From positions 1,249,444 to 1,313,443 of the forward strand of contig NC_020812.1 of NCBI RefSeq assembly GCF_000348745.1: a stretch of DNA of 64,000 nt, written 5' to 3'. Made by a program: the position numbers and the translations under genes. The DNA comes from Micavibrio aeruginosavorus EPB (lineage in GTDB: Bacteria > Pseudomonadota > Alphaproteobacteria > Micavibrionales > Micavibrionaceae). A model generated the notes under the pieces. The model saw nothing but the letters and a program-made list of their open reading frames with translations. It was not told where the DNA came from and ran no database searches. Each line of letters starts with the position of its first letter. Position 1 is the first letter of the stretch. Positions 36,033-45,353 of the stretch are shown here, piece by piece.

Positions 36033-36737
36033 ATGCTGACCAGAAAACAACGTGACCTTCTTGTTCTCATTCACGAGCGTATGCAGACGGGCGAAGTGGC
36101 CCCCTCTTTTGATGAGATGAAGGATGCGCTGGGCCTGAAATCCAAATCGGGCGTCCACCGTTTGATCAGCGCGCTGGTGGAACGTGGTTATCTGGAACGC
36201 CTGCCCCACCGCGCCCGCGCGCTGGAAGTGAAAAAATTACCGGAAGGGTACAAACCCGATGGCGCGGATTCATCCGCCGCCGCGGCCCAGACCCGCGCCA
36301 TTGCCAGCGTGTACGAAGATGCCCGCATGGCCGCCCCGGCCCCCGCAAACAACTTCGCGCAAATTCCCCTGCACGGAAAAATCGCCGCCGGAACACCGAT
36401 TGAGGCCATCCGTGACGAAGAAACATTGATCGACGTGCCGCCGCAAATGCTGGGGTCTGGTGAACATTACGCCCTGCGCGTTGATGGGGATTCCATGATC
36501 AAGGCGGGCATTAATGATCACGATATCGTTATCATCCGCAACACCACGACCGCCGAAAACGGTACGATTGTTGTGGCGTTGATTGATGACAGCGAAGTGA
36601 CTCTGAAACGTTTCCGCAAATCCGGGAACAAAGTCATTCTCGAACCGGAGAACGACGATTACGAACCCCGCGTTCTGGAACCCGAGCGCGTGAAGATTCA
36701 AGGGCGGTTGGTCAGTTTGTACCGCACGTACCACTAA
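36033..36737 (+). CDS. lexA: LexA repressor
   Basis: SOS-response repressor and self-cleaving protease, 234 residues. The N-terminal winged helix-turn-helix is [20 protein letters not shown]...[20 protein letters not shown]. The self-cleavage site is A119-G120 (KIAAGTPIE). The catalytic dyad is S154 (VDGDSMIK) and K192 (EVTLKRF). The SOS box about 110 bases upstream indicates autoregulation. The gene is convergent with comEC, separated by a REP-like repeat. LexA next to comEC and gltX is a common alphaproteobacterial arrangement. Confidence 0.96.
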   Translation: MLTRKQRDLLVLIHERMQTGEVAPSFDEMKDALGLKSKSGVHRLISALVERGYLERLPHRARALEVKKLPEGYKPDGADSSAAAAQTRAIASVYEDARMAAPAPANNFAQIPLHGKIAAGTPIEAIRDEETLIDVPPQMLGSGEHYALRVDGDSMIKAGINDHDIVIIRNTTTAENGTIVVALIDDSEVTLKRFRKSGNKVILEPENDDYEPRVLEPERVKIQGRLVSLYRTYH

Positions 36738-36763
36738 GCAATACCAACACCAAAATATATGAT

Positions 36764-36832
36764 GTCACCCCGGCGAAAGCCGGGGTCTTCGTCCGTTATG
36801 GCTGGAAGATTCCGGCTTTCGCCGGAATGACG
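36764..36832. repeat. REP-like twin-hairpin repeat, copy B
   Basis: 65 of 69 bases match copy A (26073-26141). It also lies in a convergent gap, between the ends of lexA and comEC. In its right half, CCCGGC/GCCGGG of copy A has become TCCGGC/GCCGGA: both sides of one stem pair have changed, so pairing is kept. Confidence 0.9.
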
Positions 36833-36849
36833 GCCTCAAGATTGGGTTT

Positions 36850-38985
36850 TTACCGTCCGTTATTCATCGCCCATGGACGATCACCGCGCAGGTCACGGAC
36901 AGTGCGGATCGTGGGTTTTTCACCTTCTCGCACCCAGATCGCCACCGACCCATTTCGCCACACATCGAAACGGTCAATCACCACCCGGGCGGCACAATCT
37001 TTCTCCACCGACATACGGGCGACGACAACATCCGCCCACGCGCAATCGGCCGCCAATGCAACGGGCTGGTTGATAAAGGCGATTTTTGCCCCCTCCATCT
37101 CCATCCGGCAGGCATCGGCATCACACGACACCATGCCGTTTTCGCCCTGATATAATCCCTCATCCGGAATTTTTTCGGTTGCGCCTTCCGGCAATCCGGA
37201 TTCCTGTGTCCAAACTTCGGCCGTAAATCGGTCGGCCACGCGGGATGAAATCATCATCCGGTCACCATCCATCCGCGCCGCCCATAATTTCCCGGTGGAT
37301 GAGATCAATATATCCGGCGGCGTGGTGACAACAACCATCACCATGCCAACAACCAAAGGCAACACACCCAACCAGCGCGACCGCCCGGCCCAGAGCAACA
37401 TAAACAACATGCCAAAAATCATGATGCCAAGCGCCGCGCCTGACCATACCGGCCAATGCACCACGGCATGCGGCCACCCGGCCACAATGCGGGCAATATC
37501 CAGCATGACATCCACACCCCATGCCATGCCCGCCAACGGCCAATCCGCCAACCCCAATGGCGCAAGGAAGTAAACCAGAATGGCCAACGGCATGATGATA
37601 AAGCTGGCCAGCGGCACCACGATGAAATTCGCGGCCACGCCATACGTCGCCACCTGTTGAAAATGATAAAGCGAAAACGGGGCCGTAACGATGGTGGCCA
37701 GAATGGTCGTCAAACACACCCCCGCCAAATAGATGATGGCCCGCTGCAACCACCCGGCTTTTGTATACGCCTCCACCCACCAATCCCGCGTGACGTCATA
37801 AAACCAGATCAGCCCGATCACGGCGGCAAACGACATCTGAAAACTCGCGCCCAGTAAAATGTCCGGATAGAACAGCAATAACGCCCCCGCACTGACCGCC
37901 GCCAACCGCATGGAAAACGGGCTGCGGTTCAGGCCAATGGCCAGCAGGAACAAACCCGTCATGATCAGGGCGCGGAATGTCGGTACACTCATCCCGACAA
38001 TCAAGGCGTAAGCAAAGGCCGCAACAAACGCGATCACGGCGGCGTAGGATTTGATGGGGTGATACAGCGCCAAACGCGGGAACAGCGCCATCAGAAGACG
38101 GCTGAGGAAAAATGCCGCGCCTGCCGCCATACCAATATTCATGCCGGAAATGGCGATGATGTGGGCCAAACCGGCGACACGAACGTCATCCCATTGATCC
38201 TCGCTCATCGCCGCACGTTCGCCAGTCAGCAGGGCGATAACCACACCCGTCTCGCGTTCGCCGACATGGTCTTTCGCGGCCTGCGCCAGCATCAGGCGAT
38301 AATTTTCCAGCGCCTGATAAAAACCGCCTTGTTGCTCCGACAAAATCTCCGGCGCTTTATACGCAAATCCCATCGCGCCCAGTTCGCGGAAATAGGCATA
38401 GCGCTGGAAATCAAAACTGCCCGGTGCCACAGGGGCCGATGGCGGGTTTAATCCACCCAGAACGCGAATACGCTGACCGGGACGAAGGCCTTCGTCCTTG
38501 CTGATCGTCATGCGGATGCGGCGCGGGGTTTTCTCCGGCGCAATCTCTTCGATCAACAGATCATCCAGAACCGCACGGCTGCCCCGCCCGCTTTCCAGCA
38601 ATTCCAGTGACCGGATCGTGCCCGTCACGTTGGCAAAGCGCATTTGTTTTTCCAACACGGGGCCGCGCACCATTTCGGTGCGCACCTTGCCCGCGGCAAA
38701 GCCCGCCCCGAACGCCAAGGCAAGACCGAACAGCAACAGCAAAGCCACCGATCCGCCCGCCCGCGCCCGCCGCCATTGCCACAAAACAGCCAGCGCCGGA
38801 ACCAGAAGGACAGCCAGCGCTCCCACCCATGACGGTTCAAATTTCAGTGAAAAATAGGCGCAAATCCCCGCCCCCAGAAGAACAGGCAGCCATAAAACAT
38901 AGTGCGGGCGCTGCGCGGCGATCACCGCCGTCACGCCCCGCCACCCCGTCGCGCTAATACCTTGCTCCGAAACGCTGAAATCCAC
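36850..38985 (-). CDS. comEC: ComEC/Rec2-family DNA-uptake channel
   Basis: A 711-residue polytopic inner-membrane protein. An N-terminal DUF4131-like region with several membrane segments is followed by the Competence domain (VIALLTGERAAMSEDQWDDVRVAGLAHIIAISGMNIG is the hallmark region) with many hydrophobic helices. The C-terminal about 130 residues (from SSTGKLWAARM) lack the HxHxDH motif of a metallo-beta-lactamase domain, which Bacillus-type ComEC has. The protein would carry single-stranded DNA across the inner membrane if the cell is competent; no other com or pilus genes are in this window. It is divergent from gltX. Confidence 0.88.
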   Translation of the reverse strand: MDFSVSEQGISATGWRGVTAVIAAQRPHYVLWLPVLLGAGICAYFSLKFEPSWVGALAVLLVPALAVLWQWRRARAGGSVALLLLFGLALAFGAGFAAGKVRTEMVRGPVLEKQMRFANVTGTIRSLELLESGRGSRAVLDDLLIEEIAPEKTPRRIRMTISKDEGLRPGQRIRVLGGLNPPSAPVAPGSFDFQRYAYFRELGAMGFAYKAPEILSEQQGGFYQALENYRLMLAQAAKDHVGERETGVVIALLTGERAAMSEDQWDDVRVAGLAHIIAISGMNIGMAAGAAFFLSRLLMALFPRLALYHPIKSYAAVIAFVAAFAYALIVGMSVPTFRALIMTGLFLLAIGLNRSPFSMRLAAVSAGALLLFYPDILLGASFQMSFAAVIGLIWFYDVTRDWWVEAYTKAGWLQRAIIYLAGVCLTTILATIVTAPFSLYHFQQVATYGVAANFIVVPLASFIIMPLAILVYFLAPLGLADWPLAGMAWGVDVMLDIARIVAGWPHAVVHWPVWSGAALGIMIFGMLFMLLWAGRSRWLGVLPLVVGMVMVVVTTPPDILISSTGKLWAARMDGDRMMISSRVADRFTAEVWTQESGLPEGATEKIPDEGLYQGENGMVSCDADACRMEMEGAKIAFINQPVALAADCAWADVVVARMSVEKDCAARVVIDRFDVWRNGSVAIWVREGEKPTIRTVRDLRGDRPWAMNNGR

Positions 38986-39057
38986 CTGCGAAACCTGTTT
39001 TCTGGCCTGTTTTCTTATGCTACCAAAGGCTTACAGAATTTAAAGGATAATACAACC

Positions 39058-40449
39058 ATGACCATCATCACCCGTATCCCCCCGTCCCCCACCGGCCTGA
39101 TGCATATCGGCACGGCCCGCACGGCTTTGTACAACTGGCTGTTTGCGCGGCGCCATAACGGCAAAATGCTGTTCCGGATCGAGGATACGGACCGCAAACG
39201 CTATGCCCCCGAATATGTGGATTCCATCAAGGACGGCCTGACCTGGCTGGGGCTGGATTGGGACGGGGATATCGTATCCCAATTTGAACGCACCGACCGC
39301 CACGCCGAGGTGGCCAATGAATTGATCAAGGCGGGCAAAGCCTATTACTGCTATTGCACGCCGGAAGAACTGGAAGACATGCGGGAAAAAGCCAAGGCAG
39401 AAGGCCGCGTGACATTCTATGACCGCCGTTGGCGCGATGCCGACCCGGCCACCGCTCCGAAGGACATCAAACCCGTCGTCCGTATCAAAGCCCCGTTGGA
39501 TGGCAACAGCATCGTGCATGACAAGGTGCAGGGCGATGTGACCGTGGCGAATGAGCAGCTTGATGATTTCATCATCCTGCGCAGTGATGGCACGCCGACC
39601 TATATGCTGGCCGTTGTGGTCGATGACCATGATATGGGCGTGACCCATGTTATTCGCGGCGATGACCATTTGAACAACACGTTCCGCCAGAACATCATCT
39701 ACACCGCCATGGGCTGGGATATTCCGGTTTATGCGCATTTACCGCTGATTTTGGGGCCGGATGGCGCAAAACTGTCCAAACGCCATGGCGCAACAGGCGT
39801 GAAGGAATACGAGAAAATGGGCTACCTGCCCGAAGCGATGCGCAACTATCTGCTGCGGCTCGGCTGGTCCCACGGCGATGATGAAATCATTTCCACCGAA
39901 CAGGCGATTGAATGGTTCGATCTGGAACACATTGGCCAATCCGCCGCGCGGTTCGATTTTGCCAAGCTGGAAAACGTCAATGCTCACTATATCAAACTGG
40001 CCGACAATGCCCGTCTGGTTGACCTGGTCACGCCGTTCCTGATCGAACGCGGATACACCGTGGATGACACGGGCCGCGCCCGTTTGCTGGCCGGCATGGA
40101 CGAATTGAAAAACCGCGCAAAAACCATCGTCCAAATCGCGGACGAAGGCGCGTTCTACGTCAAAACCGTTCCGTTTGAATTTGATGAAAAGGCCAAAGCC
40201 AATCTGGATAAAGCCATCCTGCAAACCTTGAAAGATACGCTGTCCGGTATCACTGAATTCAACGCCACGAATATCGAAGAGGCCTGCAAAACTGTGGCCA
40301 ATGATTTGCGGGATGGGAAACTGGGCAAGGTCGCCATGCCCCTGCGCGCCGCCCTGACGGGAACCACGGTCTCCCCCTCAGTCTTCCACGCGGCCGAACT
40401 CCTTGGAAAATCAGAGGTTTTACAGCGCCTGGATTATTCTTTGACATAA
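39058..40449 (+). CDS. gltX: Glutamyl-tRNA synthetase
   Basis: Charges tRNA-Glu (and in many alphaproteobacteria tRNA-Gln, amidated later by GatCAB). The ATG at 39058 gives MTIITRIPPSPTGLMHIG, the class I N-terminus with an HIGT form of HIGH; the open frame upstream to 38902 lies inside comEC's promoter and 5' region. It is 463 residues. The KMSKS equivalent is KLSKRHG. The insert YYCYCTPEELEDMREKAKAEG is typical of the CP region. A terminator follows the stop. Confidence 0.95.
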   Translation: MTIITRIPPSPTGLMHIGTARTALYNWLFARRHNGKMLFRIEDTDRKRYAPEYVDSIKDGLTWLGLDWDGDIVSQFERTDRHAEVANELIKAGKAYYCYCTPEELEDMREKAKAEGRVTFYDRRWRDADPATAPKDIKPVVRIKAPLDGNSIVHDKVQGDVTVANEQLDDFIILRSDGTPTYMLAVVVDDHDMGVTHVIRGDDHLNNTFRQNIIYTAMGWDIPVYAHLPLILGPDGAKLSKRHGATGVKEYEKMGYLPEAMRNYLLRLGWSHGDDEIISTEQAIEWFDLEHIGQSAARFDFAKLENVNAHYIKLADNARLVDLVTPFLIERGYTVDDTGRARLLAGMDELKNRAKTIVQIADEGAFYVKTVPFEFDEKAKANLDKAILQTLKDTLSGITEFNATNIEEACKTVANDLRDGKLGKVAMPLRAALTGTTVSPSVFHAAELLGKSEVLQRLDYSLT

Positions 40450-40468
40450 CAAATACTCTATGCAAAAG

Positions 40469-40510
40469 TCCGCCATTCCAACGAAATAACAGGGAATGGC
40501 GGATTTTTTT
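40469..40510 (+). terminator. gltX terminator abutting the M48 peptidase start
   Basis: Arms TCCGCCATTCC (40469-40479) and GGAATGGCGGA (40493-40503) form 11 perfect pairs, followed by seven T residues. The next ATG comes directly after the T-run at 40511; another in-frame ATG (40496) is inside the right arm. Confidence 0.88.
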
Positions 40511-41749
40511 ATGGCTCCCAATTTTTATCAGTTGCGCAATTACGGCGCACTCGCATTTTCCTATGCCACAACGGCGGGCATCGCCGCAGCAACCTATATG
40601 ATCGGCATGCCAGCCATTCTGGGCGTTGCCGCGACTTTTGCAACGTGGAAAACAATCAAAGAAATTCGTGCAAACAAACACGTCTTTGAAAACAATCTGA
40701 AGAAACACGAAGACAACTATTCATATTCACCCAAGCTGCAACAAATCGTTCAGGATCTTTATAAGGCATCTGGCCTCAGCGCCGATAAATACCCAATCCA
40801 CGATTTTGACATCGATGAAGCAAAGCCACAAAAGCAAGGGGCCAAATACGAGGAAATCCGCAAACACATCCGCAGCAAATACACAGCTATGCCGAACGCC
40901 GCCGCTATTAATCTGGGCAAGCCGGTGATTATGATTTCAAAATCATTGCTGGAAATTCTCAACGACCGCGAAGAAAAGGCGGTTCTGGCCCATGAATTTG
41001 CCCACATCGTTGCAAAGCATTCAATTATCGACCTGCCCCAGCAAGTCATTCATCGCACATCACGCAACGCAAACAGCATTCTTTATATTTTTAGCACTGC
41101 TGCAACAGGGGCTATAAACTTTGCGACCGGATGGTCGGCAACAATCGTCGCGCCAATTATCGCCGCGAAACTATCCGGGTTTGGCCGCCTGATTAAGAAG
41201 ATGAACCGCGGCAATACAGACGAAAATGATCGCATGACCGATGCCGATGCAAAGCGCCTGACCAGAATTGCTTTGGGATGTTTTGCCTTTGGTGTTGCCA
41301 CCAACGTTGCGTTCTTCAGCGCGATCAACCCGATGATTGCCGGGATCTTTCTGGCCACATGGGGACTTGGTAAAGCCGCAAGGATCACCAATGCCACACT
41401 ATCGCGCAGTCAGGAATATCAGGCTGACCGCGGTGCGGTCTTGCTGGGTGCCGATCCGCTGGCGCTGGTCACGGCCTTGCGCAAGATCAACGAGATCAAA
41501 AATATTAAACTTGCCGAATTGGGCCATGATGCCACCAAACAACCCGGCAAACTGTCCCGCGTATGGGCAAACCTGCATGCCAGCCACCCGACAGTTGAAC
41601 GCCGTATTGGCCGCCTGACCGCCATTGCCCGCCAATCCGGTTATGGCGAAGAACAAATCACTACGGCGACCACATGCGCGCTGGATTTGACTGGCCTGAA
41701 TCATGTTCCACACCATGCGGCACAGGCTTATACAAACCACATGACCTAA
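40511..41749 (+). CDS. M48-family membrane metallopeptidase
   Basis: 412 residues from the ATG at 40511; a start at 40496 would add five residues but lies inside the gltX terminator hairpin. Zinc motif H161-E-F-A-H165 in LAHEFAHIVAKHS, with a third ligand in the later SQEYQADRGAVLLG, gives the M48 (HtpX/Ste24) pattern. Hydrophobic segments: near residues 15-45, around 185-210 (ATGAINFATGWSATIVAPII), and a pair near 250-285. It probably degrades or processes membrane proteins. The only leader sequence is the hairpin, so how it is expressed is unclear. It separates gltX from gltA, which are often adjacent in relatives. Confidence 0.82.
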   Translation: MAPNFYQLRNYGALAFSYATTAGIAAATYMIGMPAILGVAATFATWKTIKEIRANKHVFENNLKKHEDNYSYSPKLQQIVQDLYKASGLSADKYPIHDFDIDEAKPQKQGAKYEEIRKHIRSKYTAMPNAAAINLGKPVIMISKSLLEILNDREEKAVLAHEFAHIVAKHSIIDLPQQVIHRTSRNANSILYIFSTAATGAINFATGWSATIVAPIIAAKLSGFGRLIKKMNRGNTDENDRMTDADAKRLTRIALGCFAFGVATNVAFFSAINPMIAGIFLATWGLGKAARITNATLSRSQEYQADRGAVLLGADPLALVTALRKINEIKNIKLAELGHDATKQPGKLSRVWANLHASHPTVERRIGRLTAIARQSGYGEEQITTATTCALDLTGLNHVPHHAAQAYTNHMT

Positions 41750-41915
41750 CGCCACGACAGTTTTCATAAAAAACACCAATTTACCGAAGTAACGATTTTT
41801 AAACGCGCTGCCTTTATCTTTACGCGGCGCAGGCCTATGATTGCGCGGTTGGTTTGGCATTCGCTGGGCCTTTCACACGTACACATTTTCGCTTTCCATT
41901 CCGTGGGGTAACACC

Positions 41916-43220
41916 ATGTCCGCAGATACAGCACAAAAAACTTTCACCCTGACCAATGACCAGACCGGCGCATCAACGAAACTGCCCGTTCTGGACGGTG
42001 TTATGGGCCCGCCGGTGATTGATATTCGCAAGCTGTATGATGAAACCAGCCACTTCACATTCGACCCCAGCTTTATGGCGACGGGCAGCTGCAAATCCCG
42101 CATTACCTTTATTGATGGCGACAAGGGCATTCTGCTCCACCGCGGTTACACCATTCAGGATCTGGCCGAAAAAAGCACCTTTATGGAAGTGTGCTACGCC
42201 CTGCTCTATGGTGATTTGCCGAATGCCAAGGAATTGAAAGAATTTGAACACAACATCACCTATCACACGATGGTGCATGAACAACTGCACTTCTTCTTCC
42301 GTGGTTTCCGCCGTGACGCGCACCCGATGGCCATTATGTGCGGCGTGGTTGGCGCGTTGTCCGCGTTCTATCATGACTCGCTGGACATTCATGATCCGAA
42401 ACAACGCGAAATTTCCGCACACCGTTTGATCGCAAAATTGCCGACACTGGCCGCGATGTCATACAAATATTCCGTGGGCCAACCGTTTATGTACCCGCGC
42501 AATGATTTGTCGTTCGCGGAAAACTTCCTGTATATGTGCTTTGCCGTTCCGGCGGAACCGTACACTGTGAACCCGGTTCTGGCCCGCGCCATGGACCGCA
42601 TTTTCACCCTGCACGCCGACCACGAACAAAACGCATCAACATCCACCGTGCGTTTGGCTGGGTCATCCCAAGCCAACCCGTTTGCGTGCATTGCCGCCGG
42701 CATTGCATGCCTGTGGGGCCCGGCCCATGGTGGCGCGAACCAGGCCGTGCTGGAAATGCTGGAAGAAATCGGGCACAAGGACAACATCCCCGAATTCCTG
42801 GCCAAGGTAAAAGACAAGGGCGATAACACCCGCCTGATGGGCTTTGGCCACCGCGTTTACAAAAACTATGACCCGCGCGCCGAAGTATTGAAAAAATCCT
42901 GTGACGAGGTTCTGGCCGAACTGGGCATTGACGACCCGCTGCTGGAACTGGCGCAGGAATTGGAACGCATCGCCCTGTCCGATCCGTATTTCATCGAACG
43001 CAAATTGTTCCCGAACGTCGATTTCTATTCCGGCATTATCCTGAAAGCCATGGGCTTCCCCACATCCATGTTCACGGTGCTGTTCGCCGTGGCCCGGACG
43101 GTGGGCTGGATTTCCCAATGGAAAGAAATGATGGAAGAACCATCCCTGAAAATCGGCCGCCCGCGCCAACTTTATACCGGCCCGGCGCAACGCGAATATG
43201 TCCCGGTGGACAAGCGATAG
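41916..43220 (+). CDS. gltA: Citrate synthase
   Basis: Condenses acetyl-CoA and oxaloacetate at the entry to the TCA cycle. Start at 41916 ([13 protein letters not shown]); an upstream extension to 41841 has no support. 434 residues, type II hexameric form. Landmarks: [22 protein letters not shown], the catalytic histidines in [18 protein letters not shown] and [15 protein letters not shown], and the aspartate near PNVDFYSG. Ends in a terminator shared with lpxB. Confidence 0.96.
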   Translation: MSADTAQKTFTLTNDQTGASTKLPVLDGVMGPPVIDIRKLYDETSHFTFDPSFMATGSCKSRITFIDGDKGILLHRGYTIQDLAEKSTFMEVCYALLYGDLPNAKELKEFEHNITYHTMVHEQLHFFFRGFRRDAHPMAIMCGVVGALSAFYHDSLDIHDPKQREISAHRLIAKLPTLAAMSYKYSVGQPFMYPRNDLSFAENFLYMCFAVPAEPYTVNPVLARAMDRIFTLHADHEQNASTSTVRLAGSSQANPFACIAAGIACLWGPAHGGANQAVLEMLEEIGHKDNIPEFLAKVKDKGDNTRLMGFGHRVYKNYDPRAEVLKKSCDEVLAELGIDDPLLELAQELERIALSDPYFIERKLFPNVDFYSGIILKAMGFPTSMFTVLFAVARTVGWISQWKEMMEEPSLKIGRPRQLYTGPAQREYVPVDKR

Positions 43221-43226
43221 AAATAA

Positions 43227-43257
43227 AAAAGGGCGGTTCAAACCGCCCTTTTCTTTT
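43227..43257. terminator. Bidirectional terminator between gltA and lpxB
   Basis: AAAAGGGCGGTT (43227-43238) pairs with AACCGCCCTTTT (43241-43252), effectively a GGGCGG/CCGCCC stem with A and T flanks on both sides. The lpxB stop at 43256 lies at its edge. Confidence 0.88.
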
Positions 43258-44512
43258 ATGCCCCGGATGCCGCCATGCGCGCCGTTACACCGGCCGGGCG
43301 ACTGAGCGTTTCCATGCGGGTTTGGGCCAACCCCAGTACAAACTGCGCCGCTTCGACCGATGGTGTTTCATCACCACGACCACGCAACAATTTTCGCATG
43401 GTGGCAAAGGATGCACGTTGTTCTTCGCTTTCAAACCCTTCATCCAAAATGCCACTGACGGCCTTGGCGATGATGTCGGGTTTGGCGGCGTCCTGAATAA
43501 ATTCGGGAACACAGCGTTTGTTCAGCAGGATGTTCGCCAGATGCGCAAAGCGCACCCGCACCAGCATTTTCACCAACCACCACGTCAACGGGTTCATGGT
43601 ATAGGTAATGACATGCGGAATATTGGCCACGCCCAATTCCAATCCCACCGTGCCGGACACCGCAACAGCCGCATCCAATGCCTTCAGGCTGTCGCTTTTC
43701 GCGTTCACGCCATCGGTGAAATGGACGTTGTCGATATCCTTTAACAAGGAACGCAATTCCGGTTCCAGATGCGGCAAGGTCGGCACCATAAACGATAAAT
43801 CGCGCCGGTTTTTGCGCAGGGCCAAAGCGACATCGCGGATCAGCGTGCCCATGCGTTTGACTTCACCCATGCGGCTGCCAAAGAATAACCCTAAAACCTT
43901 ACCGTCTTCCGGCACGCCCAATGCCGCACGTGCCTTTGCGCGATCACCGGATGTGGTCAACGCCAGTTTTGTTTCCATCACCGGGTGGCCGACAAACGCA
44001 GCATTCAGCCCATGACGCGTGAAATAATTCGGTTCAAACGGGAACAGACACATCAACCCGTCATACAGGGCCGCAACCTTCTGCGCCCGGCCCGGTCGCC
44101 ACGCCCACACGGTCGGCGCGACATAATGAATAAAGACCGGTTTCTTCACGCCGCGTTCACGCAATTTCTTCACAACGCGGAAACAAAAATCCGGCGCATC
44201 AATGGTCACAACGACATCGGGTTCGCGTTTGGCAATATCATCAACCGTTTCGTTGATCCGACGGATCAGGGATTGCAGGCGCGGCAGAATTTCAGCCACC
44301 CCCATCAGGGACAGGTCAGACATCGGGAACAGGGATTTCAGCCCCTCGCCCTCCATCTGCGCGCCGCCGATACCGTGAAAATGCAGGTGCGGCATATCGT
44401 CATCCGCCGCACAAATGTCGCGCATTGTGTGCATCATCCGCGCACCCAGCGTATCGCCCGACGTTTCACCGGCGATCAGATAGATCGAAAGATCTTTATT
44501 ACCTGTTGTCAT
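43256..44512 (-). CDS. lpxB: Lipid-A-disaccharide synthase
   Basis: GT19 glycosyltransferase that joins UDP-diacylglucosamine and lipid X to form the lipid A disaccharide at the inner membrane. It is 418 residues. Landmarks: IYLIAGETSGDTLGARMM at the N-terminus, GIGGAQMEGEGLKSLFP, YVAPTVWAWRPGRAQKVA and the later SGTVGLELG. It overlaps lpxI by 4 bases (ATGA). Last gene of the lpxD-fabZ-lpxA-lpxI-lpxB block, so it ends the long minus-strand envelope run that starts near 54 kb. Confidence 0.96.
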   Translation of the reverse strand: MTTGNKDLSIYLIAGETSGDTLGARMMHTMRDICAADDDMPHLHFHGIGGAQMEGEGLKSLFPMSDLSLMGVAEILPRLQSLIRRINETVDDIAKREPDVVVTIDAPDFCFRVVKKLRERGVKKPVFIHYVAPTVWAWRPGRAQKVAALYDGLMCLFPFEPNYFTRHGLNAAFVGHPVMETKLALTTSGDRAKARAALGVPEDGKVLGLFFGSRMGEVKRMGTLIRDVALALRKNRRDLSFMVPTLPHLEPELRSLLKDIDNVHFTDGVNAKSDSLKALDAAVAVSGTVGLELGVANIPHVITYTMNPLTWWLVKMLVRVRFAHLANILLNKRCVPEFIQDAAKPDIIAKAVSGILDEGFESEEQRASFATMRKLLRGRGDETPSVEAAQFVLGLAQTRMETLSRPAGVTARMAASGA

Positions 44513-45351
44513 AGACTATCGGGATCCACCCCAACCACGAACATTTTATATTGGTCCGCCAAATCGGCAACCTTCTGCGGGTCGAGAAGCAGGCTGCGAT
44601 TGGCCTCAACCGCGATCCCGGCATAGCCAGCCAGCGCCGCATGGTGAATCGTATCCGGGCCAATGGTTGGCAAATCCAGCGATTCATCCTGTTGCGGTTT
44701 GGCCATCTTCACCAGAATGGGGCCACGCCCTTCGCGTTTCAGCAATCCGCAACGGCGGATCAATTCATCCGTCCCTTCGATCCCCTCAACGCCCAGAACC
44801 AGATCCTGTTGCATCACGACGCTTTGGCCAATATCCAGACGGCCCAGCGTATGCGCAACCTTGATGCCGTGGCGAATGGCGCTCATATCCTCCGGCGTTG
44901 GCTCGCGTGAGCCAATCCGGCCTGCTTTTGGCATGATATCTTCGATAAAATGCTGAACAGCGTGAATTTTGAACCCGTCGCGTTCCAGTTCACGGCGCAG
45001 GGCCTTCAATAACCCATCATCACCAATCGCGCGCAGGCCAAGACGCAGGAAGAATTTCAACGTGCGGAAATCTGGACGCAATTCTTTCAATGACGGGCGA
45101 CGAATGGACCCGATCAGGACCAGGTCACGCACCTTATGCGCCTTCAGCGTGTTGATAATCTGCCCGGCTGCACCCAAACGGGTCAGCATGTAACGGCGAT
45201 CTTTCAGGATCGCCAGATCGGTCTGGCGTTCAAAGCCAACGACAAAAGTATCAATCCCCTTGGTATCACACACACCCAACAGGCGCTCCGGCAGTAATCC
45301 ACCACCGGCAATGATGCCCAATAATTTTACGTCTTCGACTTTATCCGTCAT
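44509..45351 (-). CDS. lpxI: UDP-2,3-diacylglucosamine pyrophosphatase LpxI
   Basis: Hydrolyses UDP-2,3-diacylglucosamine to lipid X, the step done by LpxH in E. coli. Start at 45351 (MTDKVEDVKLLGIIAGGG), which has GGAG about 9 bases upstream and begins 2 bases after the lpxA stop; the longer frame to 45381 overlaps lpxA. 280 residues. The N-terminal GIIAGGGLLPERLLG and the C-terminal GPDTIHHAALAGYAGIAVEA are typical LpxI (DUF1009) features. Its place between lpxA and lpxB is conserved in alphaproteobacteria. Confidence 0.93.
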   Translation of the reverse strand: MTDKVEDVKLLGIIAGGGLLPERLLGVCDTKGIDTFVVGFERQTDLAILKDRRYMLTRLGAAGQIINTLKAHKVRDLVLIGSIRRPSLKELRPDFRTLKFFLRLGLRAIGDDGLLKALRRELERDGFKIHAVQHFIEDIMPKAGRIGSREPTPEDMSAIRHGIKVAHTLGRLDIGQSVVMQQDLVLGVEGIEGTDELIRRCGLLKREGRGPILVKMAKPQQDESLDLPTIGPDTIHHAALAGYAGIAVEANRSLLLDPQKVADLADQYKMFVVGVDPDSL

Positions 45352-45353
45352 TG

